Shown here one piece after another: positions 55,001 through 64,000 of a stretch of DNA of 64,000 nucleotides. The notes under the pieces were generated by a model, which did no database searches, was not told the DNA's origin, and saw only the letters and a program-made list of their open reading frames with translations. The number at the start of each line of letters is the position of its first letter. Position 1 is the stretch's first letter. Source of the stretch: Symsagittifera roscoffensis. Taxonomy: Eukaryota; Xenacoelomorpha; Acoela; Convolutidae. A program made the position numbers and the translations under genes. The DNA lies in contig NC_087070.1 in assembly GCF_963678635.1 (NCBI RefSeq), positions 13,552,539-13,616,538 on the forward strand, in the 5' to 3' direction.

Positions 55001-58000
55001 CCAGATCCACATTGACTGATGATCTCCATCTCTAATTTAGTGTCTGCCAGGGCTCGTGCAGTTTTCTTTGATCTTACGGCAGTCGTGGTCAGACCTGCCA
55101 AGAGCATAGGGGGTATCAGATTCTCCTTTTCTCCCCCTGTCAGCGTTGCACTATCTCCTTGTCCGCTCTCGCCTGAGCGACCTGCGCTCGTTAAAGAGGT
55201 CACCACTGCGCTGGCTCTCGACTTCACCACTCTCGGGTTCATGGCTCGACTTCCTGTCTTCCCTTTTAGTCGCTTCAGCCCCTTCCTGGCTCGTCTAACA
55301 AGTAATTTCTTTGCAACCTGCTGATCATCGGCACTGTCTTCTGTTACTGACTCGGTCAGAACATCCGACTCCATGGAGTTCACTATTTTCTCCAGGACCT
55401 CACGCATGATGGGTTGGTTCAACCCCACCTTCATTATGGACTGCGTCCCATATCGCCTTATCACGTCCCATGATCTTTCCATGAAATTCACTCGGCTCCA
55501 GGTTGTCCCTGTCTTGCCTTCTAGCTCACTCTGATATCTCTCCCATTCCTCTTCCGGCAACGTGCTCAGGAAGGATACCCTCATTGATTCTTCGATTTTT
55601 CTCCTCCTTGGTGACTCATGGAGCAATCTCTGCGGACCCCTGCTTTGGCACTCTCTCGCCTGGCTTATTGGGTCTATCGGGGATAAGTCGGCCGACGCCT
55701 CCTTTGTAGGGGACATGAAAGACGATGGCGTCATTAGCAATAGACTCCCATCGACTTCCCCATCGTCGTCTTCACTAAACCGGTATTCTAGCAAGTCTCT
55801 CTCTAACGCTCCCAGATCCGTCTCACCCGGTTTCCTCGTCTTTCCCTCGGTATCGTTGTCGTCATGATCCATCAAATCATCATCACCTGCATCAGGTTTC
55901 GGCCTGGGTCCTGAAGGTCCTTGTCGTGAGTCAGTGCCCGAGTCCGGCCGAGCCGGGACGGTCATGTCTCCTGCATGATAAAACAACACATCATTCACCA
56001 GGAATTCTACAGATTCCTCGCCATATGGTGCTAGGTCCTCTATCGTTATATATGAGCCCCCTCTGCTCTCCTTTGCCACTTCCATCATCACTACCTTCAC
56101 TTCTCCTGACCACTTCAGTCTTGATAAGTCATCCGTGGGAGAATACACTTCGTTCCACATTTCGGCCGAGACCTCTGGTCTCCTGGAAGGTAGTGCCGTG
56201 ATCTTCTTCCTACTCCAAGCATCAGGAAATCAGAAGTCGAATGTGTGCGCGGCTGCCACATTCCAGCCGATGAAGCGCGGCTCCATCCCTTCACTCCACT
56301 TCAACATTCTCTTTTCTGCATCACGAGCTGCTCCGATGCGAGGGACAATGATGGGAGATGTGACTCCCAACAACATCCTCCTTATCGGTGGATATCGAGG
56401 GCACTGGTCCGGCAGCGGCCTGGACCCAGATAGCCACGCTTGCTGGTTCTCTTTGGCGTGTGCATAGGCCTCTGGTAAGAGTGGCACTCCCATAGCCGCT
56501 CCCGTATCCTTTACTACTGGTCTTAAGTTCCAAAGCTTCGGGTTGAACTGGATATGAGAAAGTTCCTCACGGCCCATTCGGCATTTGAAGTGGTTGTTGA
56601 AATCCATCAACATCCAACCTGGCTCCGCTATTCTTCTGAACAGCCTATCGTCACTGGCCAGCCCTCTCAACTCACTCTGTTCTACCCAGTTCAGCACGGA
56701 ACAGTCCACGACTGAGACCAGGTTGACGTACAACACCGAATTCCTGTACGCCTTAACTTGTACATCCGGGAACGCAAAAGACATCACCGGTCCATACACC
56801 ACTGTGACGAATTCCCTCAGTCCGTGGACCAGAGCCAACGGATCAATCCGCATCATGACAGCTAAGTCCGTCAGTAAGGGCATGCCACAATACTGCTTAC
56901 TCTCGCCCGCATTCTTCGCCACCTTATCTTCTCACGTGACGCTTCTGTTCTGTTGTAAGAGGTATTGAAGCAGGAGAGTCCTCCAGTCTTTCATCTTCTT
57001 GAGCGAGGCGGTTTCCAACTGTGCATTGAACTCACGACTCGGTCCCTGTAGTTGTTCAGGGTGACGTAACAGCACAAGCAAATCACCCAGTCGACCGTAG
57101 GTCATAGCAATCAGAGTCAGGAGTCCATCCAATCTCAAATCGGCTAACGCTTGGGTGAAGAGATTCGCCGGCCCCTTCACGAAATTTTCGTGACCAAATG
57201 TCACGTACAAGGCTAATACCAGGCCAATCGATAACTTCCTGATGTCTCTGACAAAACTCGCAATCAAGTTCCGGGATGCCCTAGGATAGCACGTCGATAG
57301 GAAGGATGGCGTCCATCCCACTCCCATTCCTCCCAAGATAGCATCCGATCGTTCGTACTGTGCCCTCGTGGCTAGCACGTCAGCTTGGAACTTGTCCAGT
57401 GATATCGTGTTTACGTCCTGCATTAGTTTCAACATCATGCCCCCAGTTAACTCCCGGGCATCAAACAGGTTTTTCAGGTACACGTGTATCTCCTTTATCA
57501 CTGCCGGCGCGTGCTCGAGCGCGTCCTCACCCAAGATGCACAGCCTTGGTGCCAAGTACAACCATATGTTGTTGTGCGGCTTCGTGCGCAAAGCCATTGC
57601 CATGAGATCTTCTTCGGCTGCTGTCATGTTCTTCCTGACTGTCATGCCCTGCTCATTCTCGGCCTGATCCATCTGTCTGAACCAGAGACCATCAGCCACC
57701 TGTTGTACTAACAGATGATCGTCATCCACCCCTGGTCTTAGTTTCAGCAATCTGGCAAAGTTGGACAGCTCCGACCCCAGAACTTCATCTAGCACCAACC
57801 GAGTTGTGCTACAATCTCTGAACCCCTGTATGGCATTCGAAATGTCAGCCCAAACGGCGGGAAGCTCAGATCGGGACGGGTAGTAATTGTCCGGGTCCAC
57901 TACTCTGTTCGGGGCAGGAATTATCACATTGAACCTCCCCTCTGCTATTGTTGTGGCCATTGTGTATACAAATTGAAGGGGTTCTGGTAATGCAGCGTCC

Positions 58001-60962
58001 CTGGTGACAATACAAAGATCACCTTCACCACGTTTTGGGTGAAGCGTTGTTTTGCTGCTGCCTCTACCTCAGCCATCGCCGAGAGCAGTGTCATTATCGC
58101 CTCCCCTATAACCTCGTTACTCGGGATCGACCCATCCGTCAGGCGTGACGATAAGCCCCTGCTTTGCAGATGATCATTTGAGCCTGCAACCACTATTACC
58201 TGCGGCTCCATACTGACCACCCTTCGCACACTTATCATCATGCCGATTGCTTGTCCCCAGTCCAATTTAGGTGCCGTCAAAAAGATCACGTCGGGCCAAA
58301 AGAGAGAACGGGGAGTATAGAGATAATCGGAACTGGCCACGTTCAGATACTTCGCAGCTTTCATCTCTAAGGGATCGTAAGCAGCGAACAGGCCATCACC
58401 TATTGGGGCCTTCCGTTTCCCATATCTATGTTCATCTCCCTCTACCGTATTCGTTCGGGGGTAGTCCCTTGAATATTCGCCAGGCGTCTGACCGGGTGGT
58501 TTAGCGAACTGCCTGTACATCTTATGATGCTTGTTATTGGGCTTATTTTCTGCCTGAAACTTGCCCCTTCGAGCAGGTGGCGTCGATTCCCGGGCTCTCT
58601 GTCGAACGTCCGTAAGGGACCGCGTGTTCAAGGGTCCAAAGGTATTGTCCTGAGGCAACCCGTTCAAGTCTGCATGTCGGAGCGTAGTCGCAGAGCTGAA
58701 CTGCTCCTGCTCTGCTAGCAGCCAATCCACGCCTGGTATCCGATAAAATCGCGACACCGTGGGACTTTCTCCGCCAATCATTCTTATCGCGTCCTCCCGA
58801 CACGTCAGGGTATTCATGTTCAGCTTCGTGGACATGTCCGTCTTATACTGTCCCCAATGACTAGGGTCTGATCGATTCCAAAGCAGCAGGCTGCCTGGTT
58901 CAACTCCTTCCGCAGGCACGGCGCTCGTAGACGATCCTGCGGCTGGAGCAGGGTTTGCCGTGGAGGGCGGATCGTTCCTCCTAGACACGGTCTGGGAGTT
59001 ATTTCTGTTCTGAACCACTGATCTGTCGAGTCGGCTTTCAAGCGGTTGTGTTCTGGGAGGAGGAGCAGTCCCTAGCCATTCTCTCACGTTTGAGCTCGGA
59101 GCGGTGGGTGCGGCTACAACCGTCTCCATTGCCAAGGGCCCTAGGCGGTTGACGAGGGATTCGGGCACGCTTGCCCTTATTCTACTTCCTCCGGTCGTTG
59201 AACTGGTCCGAGCCATAGAACTGATCGCCCTCGACTCCTGCTCCATTTCTCTCAATTGCGTCTGAAATATATCATTCATCCAGTGTCTCCCTCGTTGGGT
59301 GTTGAAATGTATCCCATCTTTGGTAAGCGCAACATGATCAATCATGCGCAGCGTGTTTTCGATATCCAGAAGTCGCAACTCGCCAGGTTTGTTTCTCACC
59401 AGATTACGGATCATTTCATTCCACCGTGTCACGTTGCCGTTCATGAAATCTGCCACTGTGGTGCCCATCAGCGAGTTTTGTGGTATCGTGCACAGCACCA
59501 CAAACCTGGGCCTGTACTTCTCCTTCAGTTCATTCAGGAGGCATACCAGCAGAGGCTACCACTTGCACTCGGGGGTCACTGGGGCTCTCGAGACGTCATT
59601 AGTTCCTAGCATTATCACCAGCGTATCCAGGTGATCCTCGCTTTGGAATTCCATCATCTTGATGACCTGAGCCACTGAAGCCCCTCCAAAGGACAAGGTG
59701 GTTGTCTGACCATAGACGAAGATCTCATTCAGATCCCTCACCAAACTGTCTTCTATGATCAGGTGGCGACTCCCTGGGGGAATCACTTGGTCGCTCGTAG
59801 CGGGGTTCCAGCTCATGTCATTCAGGCAAGCTCGAGGATGCTCCGCAGCTACTTGCGTGAACTGGTGCCGTGTCATCAGATTCTTCCTGATATCTACCAC
59901 GCACGACTTCTGATAGGTTCTGCCATGCGCAGTCCCCGAGGGCACCATCGTGTGGGGTGCTCGCTCCGAGCTATTTGATGACTGATCACGACGCTGGGAA
60001 GGAACGATCCTACCCAATGTCCGTCCAGTGGTTCGGTTGATCTCCTCCATTGTCGCTCTGGCCACTTGGTTGAACGATTCTTGGAACTGAGGGGCGAGGT
60101 AAGTGTCAGAAGGGTCTGGTATTGTGAACCTTTGACTAGAAGCAGACAGTCGTGTCTGCTGAGGAGCCTCGGGCTCTCTCGATGCACGCAAATCCAGAAC
60201 CTCGGTCCCTCTCGATACACACAGCTCCTGAGCTGTTGTCCCGGGGCGTGTGTCGTTGGATCCCTCCGAGGATCTCATGCTCGCCAGAACTTCCGGTGAC
60301 ACTTGGCTCACCTTCGCCATATACAGCTCCTTCAGGTGTTTGATTTCATCCTCCTTATAAGCCACCTGAAGATCTTCGTATTTCTTCTTCCATTCGTCTC
60401 TTTCTCGAGCTATTGCCCTATACTCCTGGAGTTTGGCACACAGCTCGCTCTGATCTTTCTTCTTCTTTTCCAGCGTCTCGATCGTCTCCGACGTCTGGAT
60501 CTCTATCTCACTCACCCTCACTTTCTTCAAAGGAGGAGCAGCTGTTGGAGAGTCGACCGAGTGTGACGGGCCTGGCCCATCACGTTGTCTCTTCGCTCCG
60601 ATGAGTGGCTGCGCCGGTTGGACTGGTAAGGGCATCTCACCTAGCCGGTGGTCCCTCTGCTCACCTAGTCCTGGCTCACGAGCCAGGTCGTGGCCAGACA
60701 TTTCTCCACGCCTCCATCTCATCAGTCGGTTTCGGCCCCTCTCGGCGGTCCCGGACTCACCGAAGGCCAACATCAACACGACTTCCGTAGGGCAATTCCC
60801 TCGACCCTCTCGTCCTAGTGCATTAAGGAGCGCGACCACAAACATCGCCAACCCCGGGTCTTCTCGTGTGAAATCACAATCGATCAGCCGCAGATAGATC
60901 TCGTCTAGAGTCGCTCCTAGACTCGCTGAGAGAAATTCCATGAGTTTGTTCGTGTCACCCAT
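52082..60962 (-). pseudogene. GyA ORF3: giant SGNH-containing protein, about 2,960 codons
   Basis: Starts at the ATG at 60962 and ends at 52082. The sections 60962-59556, 59501-57945, 57960-56932, 56922-56230, 56160-53392 (922 codons) and 53392-52082 (436 codons) follow each other. Breaks are a TAG after ECKW (near 59556), one missing base near 57990, a TGA after RSVT (56932), a TGA after HTFDF (56230) and an indel near 53390. Domains by ancestral residue number are a coiled coil about 155-220, SGNH block I at 402-407 (here IEDSL, the Gly lost), Gly-Gly about 426, GTND 453-456, and DGIHFN with Asp549 and His552. A second GSND motif lies at about 927-930. A basic/acidic hinge and about 1,300 residues of unknown fold follow. 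The C-terminus is acidic. It may be an esterase or RNA/protein-binding factor of the element; that is inference. Confidence 0.82.
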
Positions 60963-61436
60963 TTCTTATCGTCTTGATTCTTGTTGTCGTGTCGTGTAAT
61001 TCCTTTCTGTCTTGTCTGATTCAGTGTTCAGTAAACAATTTTCGATCAATCAAGATCTAAAAAACAAGTCGCGACTTAGAACCATCATTTTTGGATACAA
61101 CATCATTCAATTCTTTAAAACTCTCCATTGAAATTCTTTTTTCAATTCTGATTTAAAAATTTAGCACCAAGGTGGATCGTCCACCTTTACCTTTGTCAGA
61201 GTAGCACGAATGTGCGCTGTCACCTTGATGACCTGGAGTACCCCAGGTCTATTATGACACAAACATAAAACATATCATAACAATAACATAACATAAACAC
61301 ATAAACATCACACACCTATACTATCACATAAAAACATCATCCCTAATTTTGTATCTAAAACCTAACCTAACCAAAAACTTGACTCTAACTCTTATCGAAT
61401 AACTTAATAAAAACCACTTATCGCCGAGCGCAATTC
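60963..61436 (-). other. pol-ORF3 spacer of GyA
   Basis: 474 bp, AT-rich and without a coding frame. It contains the perfect inverted repeat AGGTGGA-TCG-TCCACCT (61170-61186), which is also in both GyB spacer copies. This is the likely place for a splice acceptor, internal promoter or other signal that allows ORF3 expression, though none can be pinned down. Confidence 0.55.
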
Positions 61437-62990
61437 TTAGCATATGCTCAGATAGTATTTTTTATGTAAGTAAACTTCTATGTCAGTCTCTGAAAATATC
61501 ACATGTACAAGTGCGTACAACTCTCTCGGATGTAGCTTTCCCCTATTAGGATCGTATACTGGCAACGAGAGAGAGGTCACTCCTCTCTCAACCAAAAAAT
61601 CCCTAAGTCGAGTCAAGGCCCATACCAAGCTCTTTGGATCTACGTGTTGCCTATCAGTGGCCTTGGTAACCAGGAAACACAAATATTTCCCTGGTATCTG
61701 TGATGCAACAGGGGGCAGCGCTATCATCCCTCCCACACCAGGCCTCTGTTTCCACAAAAACTCGATATTTTTATACCCTCTCTTGAAGTCAGCCGCTAGT
61801 GCTGTTTTGAAGCTTACGTCCGCAGTTATCGCCATGGCGCACGTGCGTTCCGTGAGTATGAAATCGCTGTCCGTTATGACGATATTGTTCGAATAATGGT
61901 TCGGTAGATCAAAATACGATTCAAAGATTCGTCCAAAAGGTGGTTTTTTAGCATTCTCGCCCTCTGTCTCTAGTTCTCCGGTTTCTCTTGCCGATTTCAA
62001 TTTTTTTATTATCAGATTTTCGGTGTGGGTGAGTCCTACCCCCACTCCCCGGACAAAAATATCCATCGACGTCCCCGTCGATCGCCCAAAGTCTAGGAGA
62101 TCGAGGTTGGATTGTGGAACACGTAGAGGACCATCTGGGGCGACCCAGTTGGACTCGGTATTGTCATGACTGATGTATTTGACGCCGTCTCTATCGACGT
62201 CCTGAATCGTCAGGATCGTCTCTTTTGGATCTGTCGGCAGATCATGGAGCCATTCGAGCACGCGCAAGTTTGTTAGTTCCTGCTCATGAGTCTGTTCCGC
62301 TTCTGGTTCGAACTCCACTTCCGGTTCTGATCGATCGTCGATCCAATCTTGATCCATATCGTTCACAAGGTCTATTTCTTCTAGCATCGCCACTTCAACC
62401 AGTCCCACCAGCGAGTCTATGACAACACCTACTACTATCCTGTCTACAACGAAGTCCTCGCCGTACGGATTGTATTTCTTCTGGTTTTTTCCTCTCTTGC
62501 TTTGGCGTGTTTCCATAGTGAGAGGAAAGTCAGGCTGTATTCCTTTGTCAATTTCGGTTTGTTCCGGGCAGTCCCAGTCTTCTTCGGCATAAGGTAGAGT
62601 TTCATCGTCCACCTCTACTCGCTCGGTCAACTCGAGATCCAGTGGTAGATCGCAATCGTCCACCACCTCATTCCCGTCGTTCTTGTCGCGAGTACCCCTT
62701 TCATTCACTTCACAACCAGGCTCCACTATCAAATAGTCTCCCTCTTGCATGTCCGCTGGGATGCACCAATCCTCTGACGAGGCATTGTGTGGTTTGATGT
62801 TTTCATAATGAGCTGCTCTTCCAGTGCTCAATCGATAAAAACGACCTCCTTGGTGCACTTCTGTTATCTGAAATGGACCACGCCAATTCTTTAATAATTT
62901 CTTGGTTCCTTTTGGTGGAACCACTTCCTGGAACACCCAGACGTAGTCGCCAACTAAGTAGGCCTTCGCATCAGCTGTCCTCTTATCAAA
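61437..62990 (-). CDS. GyA pol C-terminus with macro-domain-like module
   Basis: The frame from MFQEVVPPKG (62936) is intact for 499 codons. Residues 18-50 are the integrase GPY/F-type module (RGPFQITEVHQGGRFYRL). Residues 140-160 carry the basic pol-end signature. Residues 170-360 are conserved with GyB but unrecognised (VLEWLHDLPTDPKE, IFVRGVGVGL). Residues about 366-492 resemble an OARD1/TARG1-type macro domain. CAMAITADVSFKTALAADFK corresponds to the ligand-binding first loop, GKYLCFLVTKAT to the central strand, and VTSLSLPVYDPNRGKL to the strand and second loop. The Gly-Cys-Gly-Leu-Asp stretch of OARD1 is replaced by DPNRGKL, so ADP-ribosyl hydrolysis is uncertain. Confidence 0.72.
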   Translation of the reverse strand, partial: FDKRTADAKAYLVGDYVWVFQEVVPPKGTKKLLKNWRGPFQITEVHQGGRFYRLSTGRAAHYENIKPHNASSEDWCIPADMQEGDYLIVEPGCEVNERGTRDKNDGNEVVDDCDLPLDLELTERVEVDDETLPYAEEDWDCPEQTEIDKGIQPDFPLTMETRQSKRGKNQKKYNPYGEDFVVDRIVVGVVIDSLVGLVEVAMLEEIDLVNDMDQDWIDDRSEPEVEFEPEAEQTHEQELTNLRVLEWLHDLPTDPKETILTIQDVDRDGVKYISHDNTESNWVAPDGPLRVPQSNLDLLDFGRSTGTSMDIFVRGVGVGLTHTENLIIKKLKSARETGELETEGENAKKPPFGRIFESYFDLPNHYSNNIVITDSDFILTERTCAMAITADVSFKTALAADFKRGYKNIEFLWKQRPGVGGMIALPPVASQIPGKYLCFLVTKATDRQHVDPKSLVWALTRLRDFLVERGVTSLSLPVYDPNRGKLHPRELYALVHVIFSETDIEVYLHKKYYLSIC

Positions 62991-63217
62991 CCTCCTTTTT
63001 GTCTAATCTGCGCCTGTTGCGTATTCCTCCTGCATAAGTCATTGAGGTCCTGCTGTCTTCTAATAACATCCCGCACGTACGTTTGCGGTGCTGTCCTCTT
63101 CCCCTCATATTCAGGGTAGAAAAACGTCAACGGGAGCGCTTTTTCATGACCTGTTAACATAATTGGCGGACTTATTCCCGTGGTGGAATGCTCCGTGCTG
63201 TTGTAAGCACCCATCAC
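62954..63217 (-). pseudogene. GyA integrase core end, after a nonsense codon
   Basis: Continues in the same frame as the integrase after TAA at 63218-63220 (probably a Gln codon, CAA). It reads VMGAYNSTEHSTTGISPP, then RDVIRRQQDLNDLC. It loses frame near 62995 at RQK, where a base is missing before RFDKRTADAK. Confidence 0.8.
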
Positions 63218-64000
63218 TTACGGCAAGTGCTTGTCCCAGTCATCCATGTAACGCGAGCAATAGACTCTCAGCATGGATACCAGTGTGCGATTCTGCCTCT
63301 CGACTAGGCCATTCGTTTGCGGGTGATAAGTGGTCGAGTGGGCCTGCGCTACCTGCGACCTTTTCATCAACTCCTTCGTGAGATCGCCCACGAATGCTTT
63401 GCCATTGTCCGATTGGAACGTGATGGGGCAGCCATGCCATGCTATCCATACATTTATCAGATGATCGCATGTTTCTTCCGCCGATGCTGTCATGCAGGGT
63501 GCTGCCTCCGCATACTTCGTAAAATGGTCGATCATTACCAGCACCTGATTATAGCCCGTTGCTGTCATGCAGATTTTCTGATGATCAATTTGCACCACTT
63601 CGTTGAAACCTGACGACTCTATTGACTGTAGTGGGAACCTTAGCTTTCTGGGATCCTTCGCCTGCTGACATGACAGGCATGCTGCGATCCACTTCTCACA
63701 AGCCTTCTTCAATCCCGGCCATTCGAATCGTTTCTGTATCCTGTTGTACACTTTGTCCACGCCTTGATGGCCCATCTGATCATGTGAGCGAAAGATTAAT
63801 TCGGTCTGGTACAACTGTGGTAACACTATTGAATTGTATTTATAGAGGACCTTGTCCTCCTCTTTCCGTTTGCAGGCTACGATTCCGTCCTTGTTCAGGT
63901 ACAACAAGTCGTTTCGCTTCAGGTAGAAATGCTTCAGGATTTTGTAGCTGTCTTCTTCCAAGTCTCCCTTGTCAGGTGCTCCATTCTCGATCCATCTCTT
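63218..64000 (-). CDS. GyA integrase zinc-binding domain and catalytic core
   Basis: The frame is open from the window edge to 63218. HDQMGHQGVDKVY and CLSCQQAK form the HHCC zinc site. The catalytic triad is visible as VQIDHQKI (first Asp), TFQSDNGKAF (second Asp) and HPQTNGLVERQ (Glu). Unlike GyB, all three are kept. The start lies outside the window, and TTG at 63961 is not a real start. Confidence 0.9.
   Translation of the reverse strand, partial: KRWIENGAPDKGDLEEDSYKILKHFYLKRNDLLYLNKDGIVACKRKEEDKVLYKYNSIVLPQLYQTELIFRSHDQMGHQGVDKVYNRIQKRFEWPGLKKACEKWIAACLSCQQAKDPRKLRFPLQSIESSGFNEVVQIDHQKICMTATGYNQVLVMIDHFTKYAEAAPCMTASAEETCDHLINVWIAWHGCPITFQSDNGKAFVGDLTKELMKRSQVAQAHSTTYHPQTNGLVERQNRTLVSMLRVYCSRYMDDWDKHLP

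Larger units (their letters stand above)
50449..64000 (-). mobile_element. GyA: second giant gypsy copy, truncated by the window edge
   Basis: The window shows its 3' LTR, tail, ORF3, spacer and the last part of pol in the same order as GyB. The rest lies beyond 64000. The 3' flank is CCCGT at the end of the MITE-like element. GyA lacks the spacer duplication of GyB and keeps longer open frames. Confidence 0.88.

Noticed and set aside
52082-60962. ORF3 considered as a retroviral envelope gene
   Set aside because: Its position fits, but no signal peptide, furin-like site or C-terminal membrane anchor was seen. The SGNH motifs and length argue against it.

Overview
This is a metazoan nuclear window, probably from an invertebrate with a repeat-rich genome. 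The evidence is a spliced polycystin-family channel gene with short introns, Ty3/gypsy LTR retrotransposons, and large recent duplications. I cannot name the species. There are no bacterial operons and no RNA genes that I can support.

Layout. 3-2010: the 3' end of a plus-strand Ty3/gypsy element (integrase C-terminus, pol tail, probable LTR). 2180-4886: eight exons of a PKD1-like/TRPP channel gene on the plus strand, cut at its 5' side. 4888-5993: non-coding, ending in a C-rich tract against a 200-N gap (5994-6193). 6194-29241: an approximately 11.95-kb block present twice in tandem (6194-17291 and 18144-29241). Each block holds an array of approximately 2.76-kb repeat units, each with a 180-codon minus-strand SGNH-hydrolase-like ORF, followed by the 3' end of a giant retrotransposon. 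A 214-bp fragment of an unrelated gypsy RNase H lies at the junction (17292-17505).

The main find is a giant Ty3/gypsy family on the minus strand. GyB (25194-49999, 24.8 kb) has both LTRs, near-matching 5-bp flanks (GTCAT/GTAAT), a 3.3-kb leader, gag, protease, RT, RNase H, an acidic linker and integrase. The pol tail ends in a macro-domain-like module. After a short spacer comes a third coding unit of about 2,960 codons in the position where env usually lies. This ORF3 carries a coiled coil, a complete SGNH-hydrolase signature, a second GxND-type region and a long C-terminal part I do not recognise. GyA (50449 to beyond 64000) is a second copy with the same order. GyC (13244-17291) is a 3' fragment created by the 11.95-kb duplication. 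All copies are broken by nonsense codons and frameshifts, but at different places, so comparing them shows the ancestral frames.

A small element with inverted terminal repeats (50032-50448) lies between the LTRs of GyB and GyA. Smaller signals include inverted GATA-like motifs in the LTR promoter region, two leader hairpins that differ by a compensatory base pair, and a duplicated ORF3 fragment between pol and ORF3 of GyB.
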